In this document: positions 1 to 13,600 of the stretch, piece by piece
How positions within the stretch are numbered: the stretch's first letter is position 1
Layout: every line of letters starts with the position of its first letter
Source of the DNA: Cardinalis cardinalis
Lineage: Eukaryota > Chordata > Aves > Passeriformes > Cardinalidae
NCBI GenBank assembly: GCA_014549065.1
Contig: JACDOX010000084.1
Span: 2,533,533 to 2,597,532, forward strand
DNA length: 64,000 nucleotides
Direction: 5' to 3'
Program-made: the position numbers and the translations under genes
Notes under the pieces: model-generated
What the model saw: only the letters and a program-made list of their open reading frames with translations
Databases searched by the model: none
What the model was told of the DNA's origin: nothing

Positions 1-3000
1 GGGCTTGCTGCTGAGCTTGCAAGCAAACCTAACGTGATGATCCCAGAAAATGATGGTTATTTTTGCTTCCACTATCTTTCCTGGGAATTCTTTGCTTTGT
101 CTGCTTATTAAACAGCACTACATCACATGCTAAGAAAAAAATGAGTTTCAAACAACAAGCAACCAGAAAACAAAACAGACAAACACACCAAAAAACTCAA
201 CCATACCAAACTAAACATGATATACAGTAGCTGGTTCAAATCCTGGGGCAAACGTTATTAAATTTAAAAAAAATTATGTAGCTGGATGCAGCCATGGTAA
301 GAATTTGGATGAGTCACCTTACAGACTGCAGTTAGCTTTGTCTTTTCTGCACTGCTCGACAATGCTATTAGCAGTNTTTCTGCTATTGAACATGCAGCCA
401 GTGTGTGGTAAACTGTGTCATCACAGTCTCCACTAGGTAATCACAAAAGAAGCTGTTGATAATGTCTGAACAATGAAGCTTTCTTTGGTGGTTTGTTCAT
501 ATCAGCTTATATTAGTGAACTTCTTTCATACCTCTGGCATTCAGGGAATGAAATTAAACTTCAACATTCAGGGAATGCCAACTTACAGGAAATTGGCTCA
601 CCAAACCTAGATATAACAAATGTCTGCTTCAATTTCCCAGGTAATTAAATGCCAAGAAAAGAAAACAAACCACTTTAACCAAGAAAGAACACCTATCCAC
701 TTTTGAGAAAGTCGTATGACATNTAAGCAGAAGCCCTTGACGTGCAAGTATGAAGCACCGACTCTAGGATTAGGCATTGGTCTAAATGAATGAAGATAAA
801 TTTCTCTCACTTCACTATGTATAAATGTGTGCCCAGATGAAGTCTCATCTTTTTACCAGCCTCCATTCCCAGTGGGTTCTGTATTCAGCCCATTCCTTAA
901 TAACTTGTAAACCCACCTGTGAATTTGTAGACATTCTTCCACAATGCAGAAACTACCACAGCTTCTCTGACTGTGCTCGAGTTTAACACCCACACACTGC
1001 TGCTGCCAACCAGCACCCAGGAGCAGAGAGCTTGGAATCATAGAACCAGAATGATTCTGGTGCTATGGTCAGGTTGGAAGGAGCCTTAAAGACCATCCAG
1101 TTCCAACCCCTCTGCCATGGGCAGGGACACCTCCTGCTAGCCCAAGTAGCTCAATGCCCCATCCAACCTGGCCTTCCCCATGAGGAGAGCAGGATGCCAT
1201 TCTCTGTGACACCATGGAACACAGAGCATTCAGTAGATAAGCATCAAGAGGCTTATTACCCATTGCCTGACTCAGAGCTCTTGAAGGTTTCAGGCACATG
1301 ACTGGGGAGGGATTCAGCAGGCTACCCCTTTAAACCCTAAAGCTAGTGACCTTTGAGGCAGCTACACCTGCTCCTGTTAACCTCACACACTTGGAGTCAG
1401 ACCGATAAAAGTTATTGTTTCACTGCAAAATGAACACTGTTGTTGGGGGTGAGGTAAGATCTTGTCTGGCAGTGGAACATGCAGTGAAGCAGGGAGAGTC
1501 TGCCTGCACCCTGCTGCTGGTTGAGGCCTCAGCACAGACAGACCAATATGTGCTATTTGCTGCCTGCTAGGCTGAAGCATGGCTTGTGGAGTCTTTCTTG
1601 GCCATGAGCAGATGTCTCATGCCACAGCAACTTCAACTATCATTTATTTTCTTGCATTTCAGTGACTATATGTTACTAGCTGAATTCCTCTCTAAATGTT
1701 TTTTATATATACTATGCAGCAAAATCCCTACAGCCTTTGCAATAAACAAAACCATATCAGTTTTATAACTGTGTATTGGCCATGCATAACGTAAGTGGCA
1801 ATTTTCATTTAAGTCACGTCCAAGACTGATGGGCACCTTTATATTCATCCTATTCCAGGCAAAAGCATGTTCATTGCATTGCTGCCTGTAGCTGCAGCTT
1901 TCATTTCNAAGGTAACAGAGTTTTTCCTCATGGTCCCTGTGCAATGGAAGAGCTGTCATTCAGGAAATGACTACATAAATCCTGTGAAAAAATCAAGAGT
2001 GAAAACCAGTTCCTTAAACCACAGGCCACAATGTCCTATCTCCTGTGCTGATTCAATGTCAGTGATACTGAGGTCCTCAACAAGGTCAGAACACCTTTTT
2101 CCTCCTTCTCTGCCCCAAAGTTTTCTTGCTGAGCATGGCTTATGTGGCATGGGATACCGCTTTCATCACTCTGTCTCAGCTGTCCTGGTTTTGCCACCTC
2201 CCAATTTCTTGGGCACCTGCAACCAACTCACTGAGGGGGAAGAGTGGAGAAAGAGAAAACCTGGATGTTCAGTAAACACTCCTCAGCAATAGCCAAAACA
2301 CTGCTGTNTTATCAACACTGTTTTAGTTATAAAAATCTGAAACACAGCACCATATGGGCTGCTACAAAGAAAATTAACTCCATCCCAGCCAGACTCAGTA
2401 CAGAAGTAAAAAGAGAAACTACATTAAAAAAAAGGCTGTATAGTGTCTAGGTGGGGGTCATCTTTTTGTTCTGAGGTTGTAGAGCATCTCATGTAGCAGG
2501 ATCCTGACTTCTCTGTTGGGTTGTTACAAATAAAAAGTTATTACATTCACACAGGTGAGTTTTCCATCATGACATTGACCTCAGAATTCCTCTTTGCTTC
2601 ACTTGCCATTGAACATCACTTTGTAAAAGAGAATCAGAGGAGGATTCAGAGACGCAATGAAGCATGATGCTGTGTTTCTCTATGAGAGGGAAGCAGTGTG
2701 GGGTGAAAATCAGCAGCAGCCTAGAATATCCATCTGTGCATGCTGGGCAGATAGGAGGCTGTCAGGATTCTTCAGCTGCAATAGTTTTACCATTTGTATT
2801 TCCAACAGAGAGATCAACAGCATGCCTTTGAGCTGTCAGNGCAAAGGTGCAAGAGAAAGCTGCACACGTGAGGGAGCCCACCTGTCACCTTCTCTTCTGC
2901 AGGACATAATTAATTTTACTTTATTGTATGAGACCTGGAAAAAAAGCTCATCATGTGGAAAGCCATGAATCAACACAACTGAAGTCTGAAGGGGAGTCCA

Positions 3001-4201
3001 GATGGTTGGGAACAAGAAATATAAGAAAGACAGTAAAGTAGCATGAAGTCTGTTGCTGTTTAAAAGACTTAACAATTTGGGGATTTTTGTTGCACAAATT
3101 GTGTTATTGCTGTCACACTGTGTGGTACCTCATCCTCCTGCTGTGGTTAGTAACTGAGAGGAAGTAGTTTCAAGTGTTCTCTCCATGGCAGGCAACAACT
3201 TAGCCAGCTACATGTAGTTTACTTCCAGAGGCAGCACTAGTCTTGGACACGAAGAGCATTTGCCTGCACTTCCTTTGGTGCTGTCTGCCTCACACAGAGA
3301 ATCTGAATGTGTCATTACCAGTAATGAACAGGAGGTCTGTACATCGCTCTCTCATTAAGATGTAGGGACACTGCACAGTAACTGTAGTGTAACACTCCTC
3401 TTTGCAGTAAAACCACAAAAAATCCATCTCTAGAAACAATATGGGTAAAACTAAAGAGAAGTNGAAATGAGATGAGCCACAGCAGGATATGTGTAGGTCT
3501 CAATAACTTACTACAATGTAAGGCCATCCTCCTTTTCTCCCTATCACTCTGTGACTTGCACTGTCACCTGTGCTCTTCTCATGGTGAGGTTCCCCATGGC
3601 CTGGCTGCTCATCTTGAAAACAGCTCCGGCCCTGGATGGGACAGTGGGGTAAGGTCATAACCACTGAAACACTTTGTCTTGTAAAAGGTATCTCTTTTAG
3701 GATGAAGCTGTGTAAGTGGTGACAGAAAATTTTGAGACAGGAAAATCAAAAGAGTGCTGAGATAGAGGGATGACATGGGCAGACTCACAGCTGTCTGCTG
3801 ACCTAAAATAGGCTAGTGGACTTGGTGGTTAGTTGATTCTGTGGTGTGCAGATATGAACTGCAGATATAGACAGTCTACAGCCTGATGTTATTTACAGCA
3901 GGTGTAAATAACAGCAGGTGTTAAAGAATGCAGCATAAAAACAACATAAATCTTCATAATTAATGGTTCCATGAAATTATATGTAGTAATTGCAATCAAC
4001 TGAGCAACTGCAGTTACTTCTTTCATTCTGCATGTGGTTTGACTGTAAAGCTATGCCAGGTCTTATCTACAGAAACAAAAAGGTGAGGACTTTAGGAATC
4101 TTGCCTACATTTCTTAAGACTTTATTAATTAGTTGGTCATCTGCATGAAAGGGTAAAGTCAGATAATCTTCCCTTATAAAGGTGAGATGTCAAAGGAGGT
4201 T
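1..4201. other. Downstream flank of UNC93A
   Basis: No supportable gene. Apart from the CR1 end near 1.1 kb I see only unique, moderately AT-rich sequence with short chance open frames and scattered single N bases. Confidence 0.6.
1034..1195 (-). mobile_element. CR1 LINE 3' end, antisense
   Basis: Reads as the reverse complement of a CR1 tail: an AATCATAGAA-type terminus, then the 'ggttggaaggagccttaaagaccatc' type block, 'ccaacccctctgccatgggcagggacacc' and 'ccccatccaacctggcctt'. Short 5'-truncated copies like this are the usual form in bird genomes. Confidence 0.85.
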
Positions 4202-4207
4202 TTTATT
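4202..4207 (-). terminator. Candidate UNC93A polyadenylation signal AATAAA
   Basis: The plus strand reads tttatt, so the minus strand reads AATAAA about 150 bases beyond the UNC93A stop. This would give a short 3' untranslated region (about 4185-4355). A second AATAAA on the same strand at 4126-4121 is an alternative. Choice between them is inference. Confidence 0.45.
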
Positions 4208-4355
4208 CTTCAGACATTTGCATTATGATGGCCTTGAAATGCTGTTCCTTTCCCGTTTTTCTGGATACAGTACACACTGAAGCACCCTTGGAGACATGCC
4301 TGTAAGGAGCTGGCCAGTTTGCTTGCCTCCATCACTCAATCCAATTCCTGTTGGA

Positions 4356-4621
4356 TTACATGTGTGTTTCCTGGGAGTGGGGTCCCCCATTTTCCTTCTT
4401 TGTAGCAGCAGGTGTCCCAGGGGAGCTCTTAGCCTCGAGGTACTCCACTGCTCCGTAGGTCAGCATGGACAGCNCAAGCACAGACAGTACAATGTAGGCT
4501 TTGATGAAGACCTGCAGTTTGGTGCTGTAAGCAAAGGCGATGACAAATCCAACTGATTCCCAGAGACGGTAATTTGCAAAGGCAGCCTCCTTGTTTTTCT
4601 CAAATAAAATGCCATAAAGTG
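4356..4621 (-). CDS. UNC93A: UNC93A coding exon 8 (residues 369-455 and stop)
   Basis: 266 bases, from acceptor CTTCCAG to TAA at 4358-4356. Begins with two bases completing Ala368, then LYGILFEKNKEAAFANYRLW, two membrane segments and a hydrophilic C-terminal tail of about 27 residues rich in Ser, Pro and Lys. The N at 4474 leaves residue 417 as Ala, Val, Gly or Glu. The pyrimidine tract of the acceptor is a TTCC-type microsatellite. Confidence 0.95.
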
Positions 4622-7600
4622 CTGGAAGGAAGGAAGAAAGGAAGGAAAAGCATGTCTTGTGAAGATTAAATCTGCAACCACGTATTTTCTGCAAAGGGAA
4701 TAAATAGAGCACAATGGGGAAGACAGACACTCCCTCATAAATGTCAGAGAAAGGAAAATACAAGCCTTGTCTTAAAAAAATTGTTGTGCTTATGTGAATT
4801 GTAACAAATGAAACAGCAAAATAAACACAACAAAATAGAGAACATGGAAGTAAAGGGGAACAGAAATGCGAATAAGGAAGAAAGGATGTGACCTAATAAA
4901 GTAAGATGGCATGACTTCTTTTTTCAAATTATTAGCTACAAAAATCAAGGGNTTTGCACTGATGAACAAGTAAGTAAGGAGAAAAATGAGGCCTTGACAT
5001 TGTAGAGTCTTTATGTATAACTATTGATAAGCTCATACCAAATCCTTACAAGCTTTCACAACATGGGCCCAGATTAAGTATGCAGGTAAGACTTGTCTCT
5101 CTTAATCAACCNGGTTTTCAAATTTTCATCTCATGGATGGGTTAGCAAATAGAATATCCTTGATACATACAGAACTTCCAGGCAGCAACTGGAAAACTTA
5201 CTTGACATTGAGGCTCAGTTCAACAGATCATCCTAATGCAGTTGGGAAGAACCCTATGAGCTCAGTGAGTTGCATACCCACCACTGGGATCCAGGGAGGG
5301 ATTCCAGCCTCCAGGTCTGACTAGTGAAGCACACAGGGAAGGGCAGAGAGCTTGCTTTCCTCTGGGTGCTGAGCTCGCATCAGCAGTGATAAAGAACAGG
5401 ACATTTACTCTCACTCAGATGTGGTGTGTGCAGAGGGAAGGAGAATATAATGAACTTTGATTCTTTTCACCCACTTGTCTAACAACACATCTGTTTGAAA
5501 TATGTTTGAAATATTCAGCCAAAAGGCAAAGAGGAATGCAAAGTTCTCTGAAAAATCAGAGTAGACTCAGACCCCTTCNGTTTTGTTAAATAGGGAGAGA
5601 CTTCATCTGTATGAAAAGCTTATGTGTCCTNATGACTGCAAGAGGACTGCAATTTACTGAATTGTTTCAATTTAGGCATGATGGAAAATCTGGACAANTG
5701 CATCACAAGATGTACTTAGTTCATTAAACTGTCTGAGTGAAGTATAGATATGATAATGCTTCATAGTTTTGCCTAATACATGAAAAAGTACAAATTGTTC
5801 ATACTAATTTCCTGATATGCCCAGTGTTATCTCCTAGAAAGATATTAGGAAGGTTTCCTAATGCCATGGCAGTTCTATATCAAAAGGTTCTCTGGTTTCC
5901 AGCTGGTACATGTTTGCTGTTTTGATGCAAATTGCCTGGATGAGCTTCAGCAGGACCTGCTGGGCTGAGTGAGTGAAGAGGCTGCTAGTTCTGAAATTTC
6001 ACAGTTCACTTCCATGGAAATTATCCTGATTTTTTGCCACTGCCTGTTTTCCTACTCGTTCCTCCGGTACTAGTAGGCATGGGTATATAACAGGACTGCT
6101 AGAAATTATTTGAGTCCAGGTTTATAAACACTTTAGACCCACATTCTTTCTAAAGACACAAATCAGCCTGGAAAGAACTTGGTTTTACTGTAGTACTGTA
6201 CTGTACCTGATAGTTCCATGCTAAACAATTGTTATGCCCCAGCTACAATTTTTGTCAGTGGGTAATATCAGCATCTGTGCTCAAGCTAGGTAAGAAAGAG
6301 CTCTACATGCTCTGAAGCGAAGTAGCTTTCATTGGAAATAAGTGAGAGCCTCCACACACAAACACAAACANGTCAGGAAAACTTTATAAGTGAAGTAACT
6401 CATCCACTGTGAGCCTACATATCCTCTAGGGGGTACTCGAGTATTAAATATCCACAGGAGCACGAAGCCAACCAAAGAATGCCTTAAGTATGTGGCACTG
6501 TGCCATTTGTGTATTCACTCGTTCATCTACTGGCGCCCANGCAGCACTCATGGGAGCTCAGCACAGGAAGGACCACAGACCTTGTAAACCAATGTTACAA
6601 TTATAACCAATGTTATCTCACCTCATAGTCTTTGATGCTGGGAATTTCTTATATGATGTATATCTGTATAAAACTTTTGAAGGGGAGAAGACATTTAGTC
6701 CTATGTGGGNATATCAAACTGAAGATCCTATTCTGGGATGCAGCATTGTGGGGTAGTGTCACTGCACCTCTCTATTCAACACTTTCATGTCATCACTTGA
6801 TGTTTCACTGTGACAATGTGACAAAGTGAACTTTATGTAATTTTATAAATGGGAGCTGTGAAACAGCTGAGTAAGGCACAGACCAAAAAAGAAAAAACAA
6901 GTATGCAAGGAAAAAGAACATTTGAGTGTTTTCCAAATGTGAAAATTTTCACACAAATGTGAAATTTTCACAAGTATCTTGCAGGAATCTGTGAATGGAG
7001 ATGACTTGAAACAGTGCTGTAAATAGAGATTAATCCAGTCATATAGTTGTAGAGCTCACTCACCANCAAGTAAGCATGAAGCATTGTCTGCTGTTTTTGC
7101 CTCATCTGGGTGTTTGGATTCTACAGTCACNTCCCAGCCACCCTCTCCAATACGTAAGCCCTCTGTACTTACTCCTTTTCTCCCTAATATGGGCCTCNGG
7201 TGCATTTTTGTCAGTTGTGCAGGGACCTTACTGAGGAAACATGCTCCTCAAGGACATCTCAAATATATGTAAATCCTANAAGAGAGGGTACAAAGCCCAG
7301 CTCTTTTCAGTGGTGTCCAAGAAAAGTGGGCAAGAGGAGATGGGCATAAATTGAAATACAATTGAAATGTTTCCTCTGAACATCAGGATTTTTTTTTTTA
7401 CTATGAGCATGACTGAGCACTGTCACAGGTTGCCCAGAGAGGGTGTGGAATGTCCCTCTCTAGAAAATATCAAAGGGTCCCTGGACATGGTCCTGAGAAA
7501 GTGGTTGTGCCCAGATGGCCCTGCTTGAGCAAGGGAGTTGAAGTCCAGAGGTCCTTTCCATCCCTAACCCCACTGTGATTCTGAAAGAAGCACAATATCC

Positions 7601-10600
7601 AAGGACAAGGCTTTCTGGATAAGACAGAAGCAGGACAAAGAACAAGTCCTTTATCCCAGNGAAAGACTAAGATAAGTTCTCAAAAGTGTTAGGAAGAAAC
7701 TTGCAGAGCAGTCAGAACGACTGTGGCTGAAGAAGCAGGAAATGCATGANCAGCTTTGCTTAAGAGAGAGCAAATCCTCACTGATATTCTCCTTCCATGG
7801 CCCTAAGTATTATTAAGAGCACTGATTTAAAATTTTTACCTAAGGCACACACAAGGCTCTGGTAAGGATGTGAGACGATGAGAGTCCCTTGATGTGTGTA
7901 CTAGCTCTCCCCTAGGGAATATGAGCTGGAGCTGCTGGAGGGGCAGAGAAGGATGCTGGCGCTGCGCTAGAGGCAGGGACATGTGCTTGAAAGGAGATCA
8001 CTGTCAGTGCCAGGCAATGGACTGCCATGTTTTCCATCTGGCTCTCNAGGAGGAACATGACACTTTACCTAGTGGGTGAAATCTTCTAAGGCCCTGAAAC
8101 AACCAAAGGGATCAGAGGAAGGAAGGCCAAGACACACAATCTGATGTGTGCCCAGAGGTGCACTTTCCACTGAAGTGATTTTGTAATGCTGTGATATAAT
8201 TCCAGCTTAAAGTTTTGGCAATGAATCCCATACTTANTTTTTGCATTGTGTGAGAAATAGTATTCATTTTGATTTCATACAGGCTTCTCCCTGATAGCTT
8301 TATCTGGTGCCACTAGTCCTGCTTTTAGGAGATATCATTAATTTCAAGTCACCTTCTCCATACAATTAATTACCTTACTGACCGCTTTCCATACTTACCT
8401 CTTGTCCAGGCTAAAGATTCCTAGCTTTTTATTCTTCCTTCAAGGAAAAGTGCCCCATGACCTTGCTGCTTTTTAATGCCTACTTATGCATTATCACACT
8501 GGATCATGAGTTTTGAAATGAAGTAAATCAGAGCTGTATGAAGTTACTTGGCTGCATAATATTGCTTTCTGTGGTTTTCTCCTACATTTTTCTTTCCAAT
8601 ATCTCCTAACAGACAATTTTCTTCTTCTTCTGTTGCTGAGCTTTGAGCTCTGAGTTAATTTTTATCCAGAGTGCTCTCCTTTATTGCAAAAGACAGATGT
8701 ATAATTCTTTTTAGTTTCTGAATTACTTTGAAATACTTATACTCCTCCAGAATATTTATTCTGAATGCCCGTTACCATCTTCTGCAGTATTCTTCTCTCT
8801 TCATCTTGGAAAAATTGGTTCAATGAGTATTTTGCAATCTTACTCCCAACTTGTTCTATTTCTTCTGCTTTCCAANGAGTTAACATTTTTTTAGATGCTG
8901 TCTGAAAGCCATTATCATCGTTATGCAGCATTGTTTCATAGAATCAAACATGCAGACTTTTATATCTTGAGAGAATACATTTCATTGTCGCCAGACTTAC
9001 CATTAGTTTGTGTTTGCCAAACAGCATCAGATACACCCCAAAGACCAGGGATTACAAAAAACACAGCAAGTTGCTTGGGATCAGGTTTCCAGAGAAGTAC
9101 TGTTATTAAACAGCTTGTGTTCAGAACTGCAGCTGTTGATTTAGAAGGAAATAAAGAAGAGAAATATAGATGCAATTATAATCAGGGCAGATTGTGGTAG
9201 ATAACACTTTTTTATTCTATTGTGGTAGATAACACTTTTTTATTCTACCCCCAACAAAAGCACAAGGCAATCTTAAAATCTTTCTGGTTCATTGAGCTTT
9301 GTGCTGACTGAGCTGATATCACATGAAACACAAGACAATGCAGGCCTTTGACAGTGTCTAATCCATAATTCTGAGCAGGGACCTGAGCCGAGAGATGCTC
9401 AGTGCTGATATGGTTGCAGCCCAAAGGACATGAACCACTGAGTAGGAGAAGGAGCTTCTGAAAGGTTTGCAGCCACCATGTGAGGCATGTGGGAAGGGGG
9501 AGCAAACACCCTTCTGCTCTCCTTGTCTTAAATGAGGTTTTCATTTAAGAATGAAAAAACAGAGGGGTTGGTTTTTTGGCCAGAGGGGACAATTAAGGAC
9601 TTCTAGAGGGTGGCTTTGGGTCTTTCTTTTGAAAAGTGGTTTGTAAACAAGTCACAGATTTTTTCCCCCAGAGGTGCCCATTCAAAGGTTGAGTAAAATG
9701 ACCACTAAACAGAATTGAGAGGTTCAGAGGTGTTCCATTTCTAACACTACAGTTCTAGGGGAGATTTAATTGTTTATTGCTACTATTAGGTATTTTTGGG
9801 TTTTGTTTTTTTGGGTTTTTTTTAGTATCCGAGTTTCATAGACTGAGACATGCACCTAGAACAGATAGAAGAATCTTTGAGCTAGTGACCATAACAGAAA
9901 GTGCTCTAAATTTCTTCTTCCTTGTCCAGGTTTAAAATTTCCTGCGGACAAAATGGCTAGAATGTCTTGATGCATATTGATCTATCAGTGATGTTTCAAA
10001 TAATACAAATTATTGCATAGTGGAAACAGGGTATTAGTCCACTTCCATATGCATAATGCAAACAGAGCCACAAAAGAAATATTTCTTGGTATTTTTTAAT
10101 GCCTCCATTACTCATTAGAACAATGTTCTCTGGAGGGGGAGATGTTCTCAAATATGCAAATCTTTCTCAAGGCAACATGAAAACTACTGTCCCATACACA
10201 AGCCCTTAAATTATTCTAGCCTGATACATGGCTTTCTTCTACTTTTCTCCCTATAGAACAAGTAGTAAAAAAGACAACAGGCCAACTTTTAAAAAGCTTA
10301 CTGAAATTTCACTGAAATTTCCAAGTTTGTAATTTCCTGAGACTCAGGTCAACAGTGACTTGCTTTCACTCCATAAGAGTGAGGAGGTTTCAGCCCAGTG
10401 GAGAAATCCTACGTACGATAGTGCAAGTCTCAACATCTGCATAAGATCATTTGTCATTGGCTGAATCAGAGCTACAAAGCATCAAAGCTATAGGGCACTT
10501 TCTGCATAGATAGAGCCCTCCAAAGCAGGCTGAACTGACATCACCAGCAAAGTGATGTAAAGCAAAGACAGCAATACAGTGCTTAACTGTGAGCTGAGCT

Positions 10601-13600
10601 GGCTTCTCTTCTCATGAATGAAGTTTGTGAAGTCTGCCTCTAGATTGACTTTGGATTTAATTGATAGCTGACAGCAAGCTACTCCTTTGTACATGCAAAG
10701 GAGGGAGTAGAGGATGTGATTACATGTGGTGATCAGTCATTCAAGAAATGTTTACATACCTAATGCAAATAGAAGTTTTCTACCCGTGAACTGGGAGATC
10801 TTTCCAAAGAGCAGAGAGCAGAGGGAATTTATACCTGCAAAGCAGATCATCATATAGCCAACATATTGTATCCCCAGGGCACAGGTCACAAAACTCTGGA
10901 AGAGAAGGGATAGTGGTGTCACATTTTCTTTGATAAAAATAAACAGCTAATGTTCAGGGATCTTAGCCTGAGTGTTTGGTAAATAGTCGGCATGGATGGG
11001 ATAAAAAGAGCACTGCTAGAGAGTTTGCTGACAAGTCTCTGCTGCATTGACATAGCTGGCCTTCAGGAGCAACTTTGCTACCCCAGTTCCCAATCAAACT
11101 GATGCCATGCAAACAGGGGAATAACAAGCAGAGCAAATCTAAGCACTGCTTGCTGTACAAATAAAAGCCCTGGAAATAGCATTAAGAATTTTCTGCCCTC
11201 CCCATCGTAGTCCAAGAGATGAAAATTGACAATTGACACCATGATCATGACAGAGCAGCTCCCAAAAAATAAGAGGATCTCTTCTATAAGAGTATATAAC
11301 CAGTGGAGGTTGCCATGGAATGCCCCTTTCAATGTTCCAACACAGCAACAAGTGCACCATTCCATCTGATTTATATGCAAGGTTTGAAAGCTTTAAGCAT
11401 GAAAGAAGCAGCTCAGGAAGGTTGCCCTCTTTCTTTTGAGGCTTTCTCAACAAATGCCAGGAGAAGACACCTGCTGCATGTCTAGGTTTGTCNAGAAACT
11501 GGAGCAGCAGAGGTGGTTTTAATCTGTCAGGCTCTGGACCTGCTGNAGGAGTGTCTGGTGAGAGCTTTCAGCCAGCCATGCTGAGGACTTGCCCTCTTAC
11601 CGTAAAGGTTGTCAAAATAAAATATGTGGAATGTGTGCTGACTTGCAATTATACAAGCTCTAGGGAAACCAGAAGAGGAAGGAAGATATGAAAGCTTTGC
11701 TGGCTTCTGGCTTTTCTCCCAGTTTGTTATTTACAACAAGGTGAAGCGTTTGAACCTGTAGCTCTCTGCTGCGGCCTCCACTGGTGAGTTAAGCTCTCTA
11801 CTGCATTATTTTTGAGGCTGTTCCAAGGGACATATTTACTGCTGTTTGAAGATGTCACTCAGAGGTCATTCATGTAGAAGCAAGCAGTAATTTTGCAATC
11901 CACAAATCGTCATTAAAAACATCTTCATTTGACAAGTAAATATTGATCAGACGTAATAGTAAAATGCAACAGCACAAAAAAATCAGGCAGAAATATATTT
12001 TCATTTACATCCATACCTTTGAGAAGTCACCACTAAGAAATGCCTGTTCAAATCCACTGTACATTGTCAGAGGGATTAGAAGACACTGTCTTTTATCTTT
12101 AAGATGCCGTAAAGTTGCTAGGAACGTAGACCAAAAGGGTATTTTTCCTTTCCCAGTCTCTGCTTGGTCAGATTTGATCTGGTCCAGAAATATAATAACC
12201 AGCAACACAGCTAGCACACCACTAGCTGCAAAAAAAAGCAAAACAAAAAGTTCGTGAAAAACTGAGGAATGCTGAAAGAATGATGGGAAGTTGCTTGCTG
12301 CTGTTACGGTTCTGACTTGGTGCTTAGCTCTCTGTGGGATATTTTGGCAGCTGCCTCAGATTCCGCTTCAGCGTAAAGGCCATTTCTGTATAAACAAGAA
12401 GGCCTGATCTACATTCACATCTTCTGCATGCAGCTGTGCACCGGCAAATCCCCTCAGCTCAGCTGTGGCTGGGCTGTTGTGGCAGCCGCGGGCCGGGCCA
12501 GCTGCACGGCCACAGAGGGTGACAGCTCACCCTGCCAGGGCAGCCCAGGGCCACGGCCATGGGAGCTGGCCAGAAACAGCTCCCTCCCTCGGGAGCTATC
12601 AGAAGGCTTTAAATCAACAAGAGAGGAGCATTCACTTCCAGTGCCGAGGTTTTCATGGCTAGCGGGGCTCTTCTTTCAAATACATGGAAAGAAAAATAAA
12701 TGCTGTCTCAAAACCCAGTATATGTTGTGCCTTTTTTTTTTTTTTTTGGCTCAGAACCATGCTTTGAGTATGGAATAGATGCTGTTTTGAAGATGACAGT
12801 GAGCAGCTCTAGTTAACTTGAAAAGATGGAAGTTGCAGCTTCAAACCTATAATTTCTGAGCAGAAGCAGCATATAAAAGAATACATGGAGTAGTTAATCA
12901 GAAAATGATCATGCATGTATCAGTCTGGATTTATTGCTTGTGTAGTGAATCAAAACATTTTTTTTCATGTAATCAAGAAGACAACCATGCCTCATAATGT
13001 ACATGAGACAACCATAGATTCACAACTGATTGCTTCATTACGGATGCAGGGCATGATAATGTTTCCTCACTTATGCTGACTAGAATTCCATCCATGGAAA
13101 GAACTACAGTTCAGAGTAAGATGAGAACTGGCCACCTCTTTCCTCCCACTTTGCTTATTTAATGTGCTCCTGTAATATGTTTATGGACATTGTCTCTACT
13201 TGAATTTTTAATATTCAAATGCATCAGCAGATTTACAATAAATTGCCTCATTTTTTATTGCTTATTATTTTTCATCCATGTCTCCTAGAATTTCTCCANT
13301 GTCCTGGTTCCCCACTGTGGCTGAGCTGTAAATTCTTCATGATTCAAGTCATTATTGGTTCTGCCAGGGTGTTTATTAGTACTTATGGACTAATTGCTGG
13401 ACTTNTATGGATGAGAGCAGGACATACACATTTATATATAAAAATATATATAACAAATATGTTAAATGAATTAAGAGCAATTATAGGAGATAATGGCATG
13501 GCTTAATAGCACTTGGTATGACAATAAATAGAAACATTCACAGTCCTTGAGAAAGCAAAACAGCAGAAGAGTTTTCCATTATTGTCTCCCCCAAGCTGGG

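Larger units (their letters stand above)
4622..9000 (-). other. UNC93A intron 7
   Basis: Bounded by the exon 7 donor GTAAGT and the exon 8 acceptor. Holds a (TTCC)-type tract at its 3' end, two CR1 pieces (7415-7584 and 8396-8478), a pair of palindromic repeats near 6.95 kb and otherwise unique sequence. Confidence 0.85.

Noticed and set aside
4622..4763. Upstream extension of the exon 8 frame (MYFPFSDIYEG...)
   Set aside because: This is intron read-through. The family match begins exactly after the CTTCCAG acceptor at 4622.
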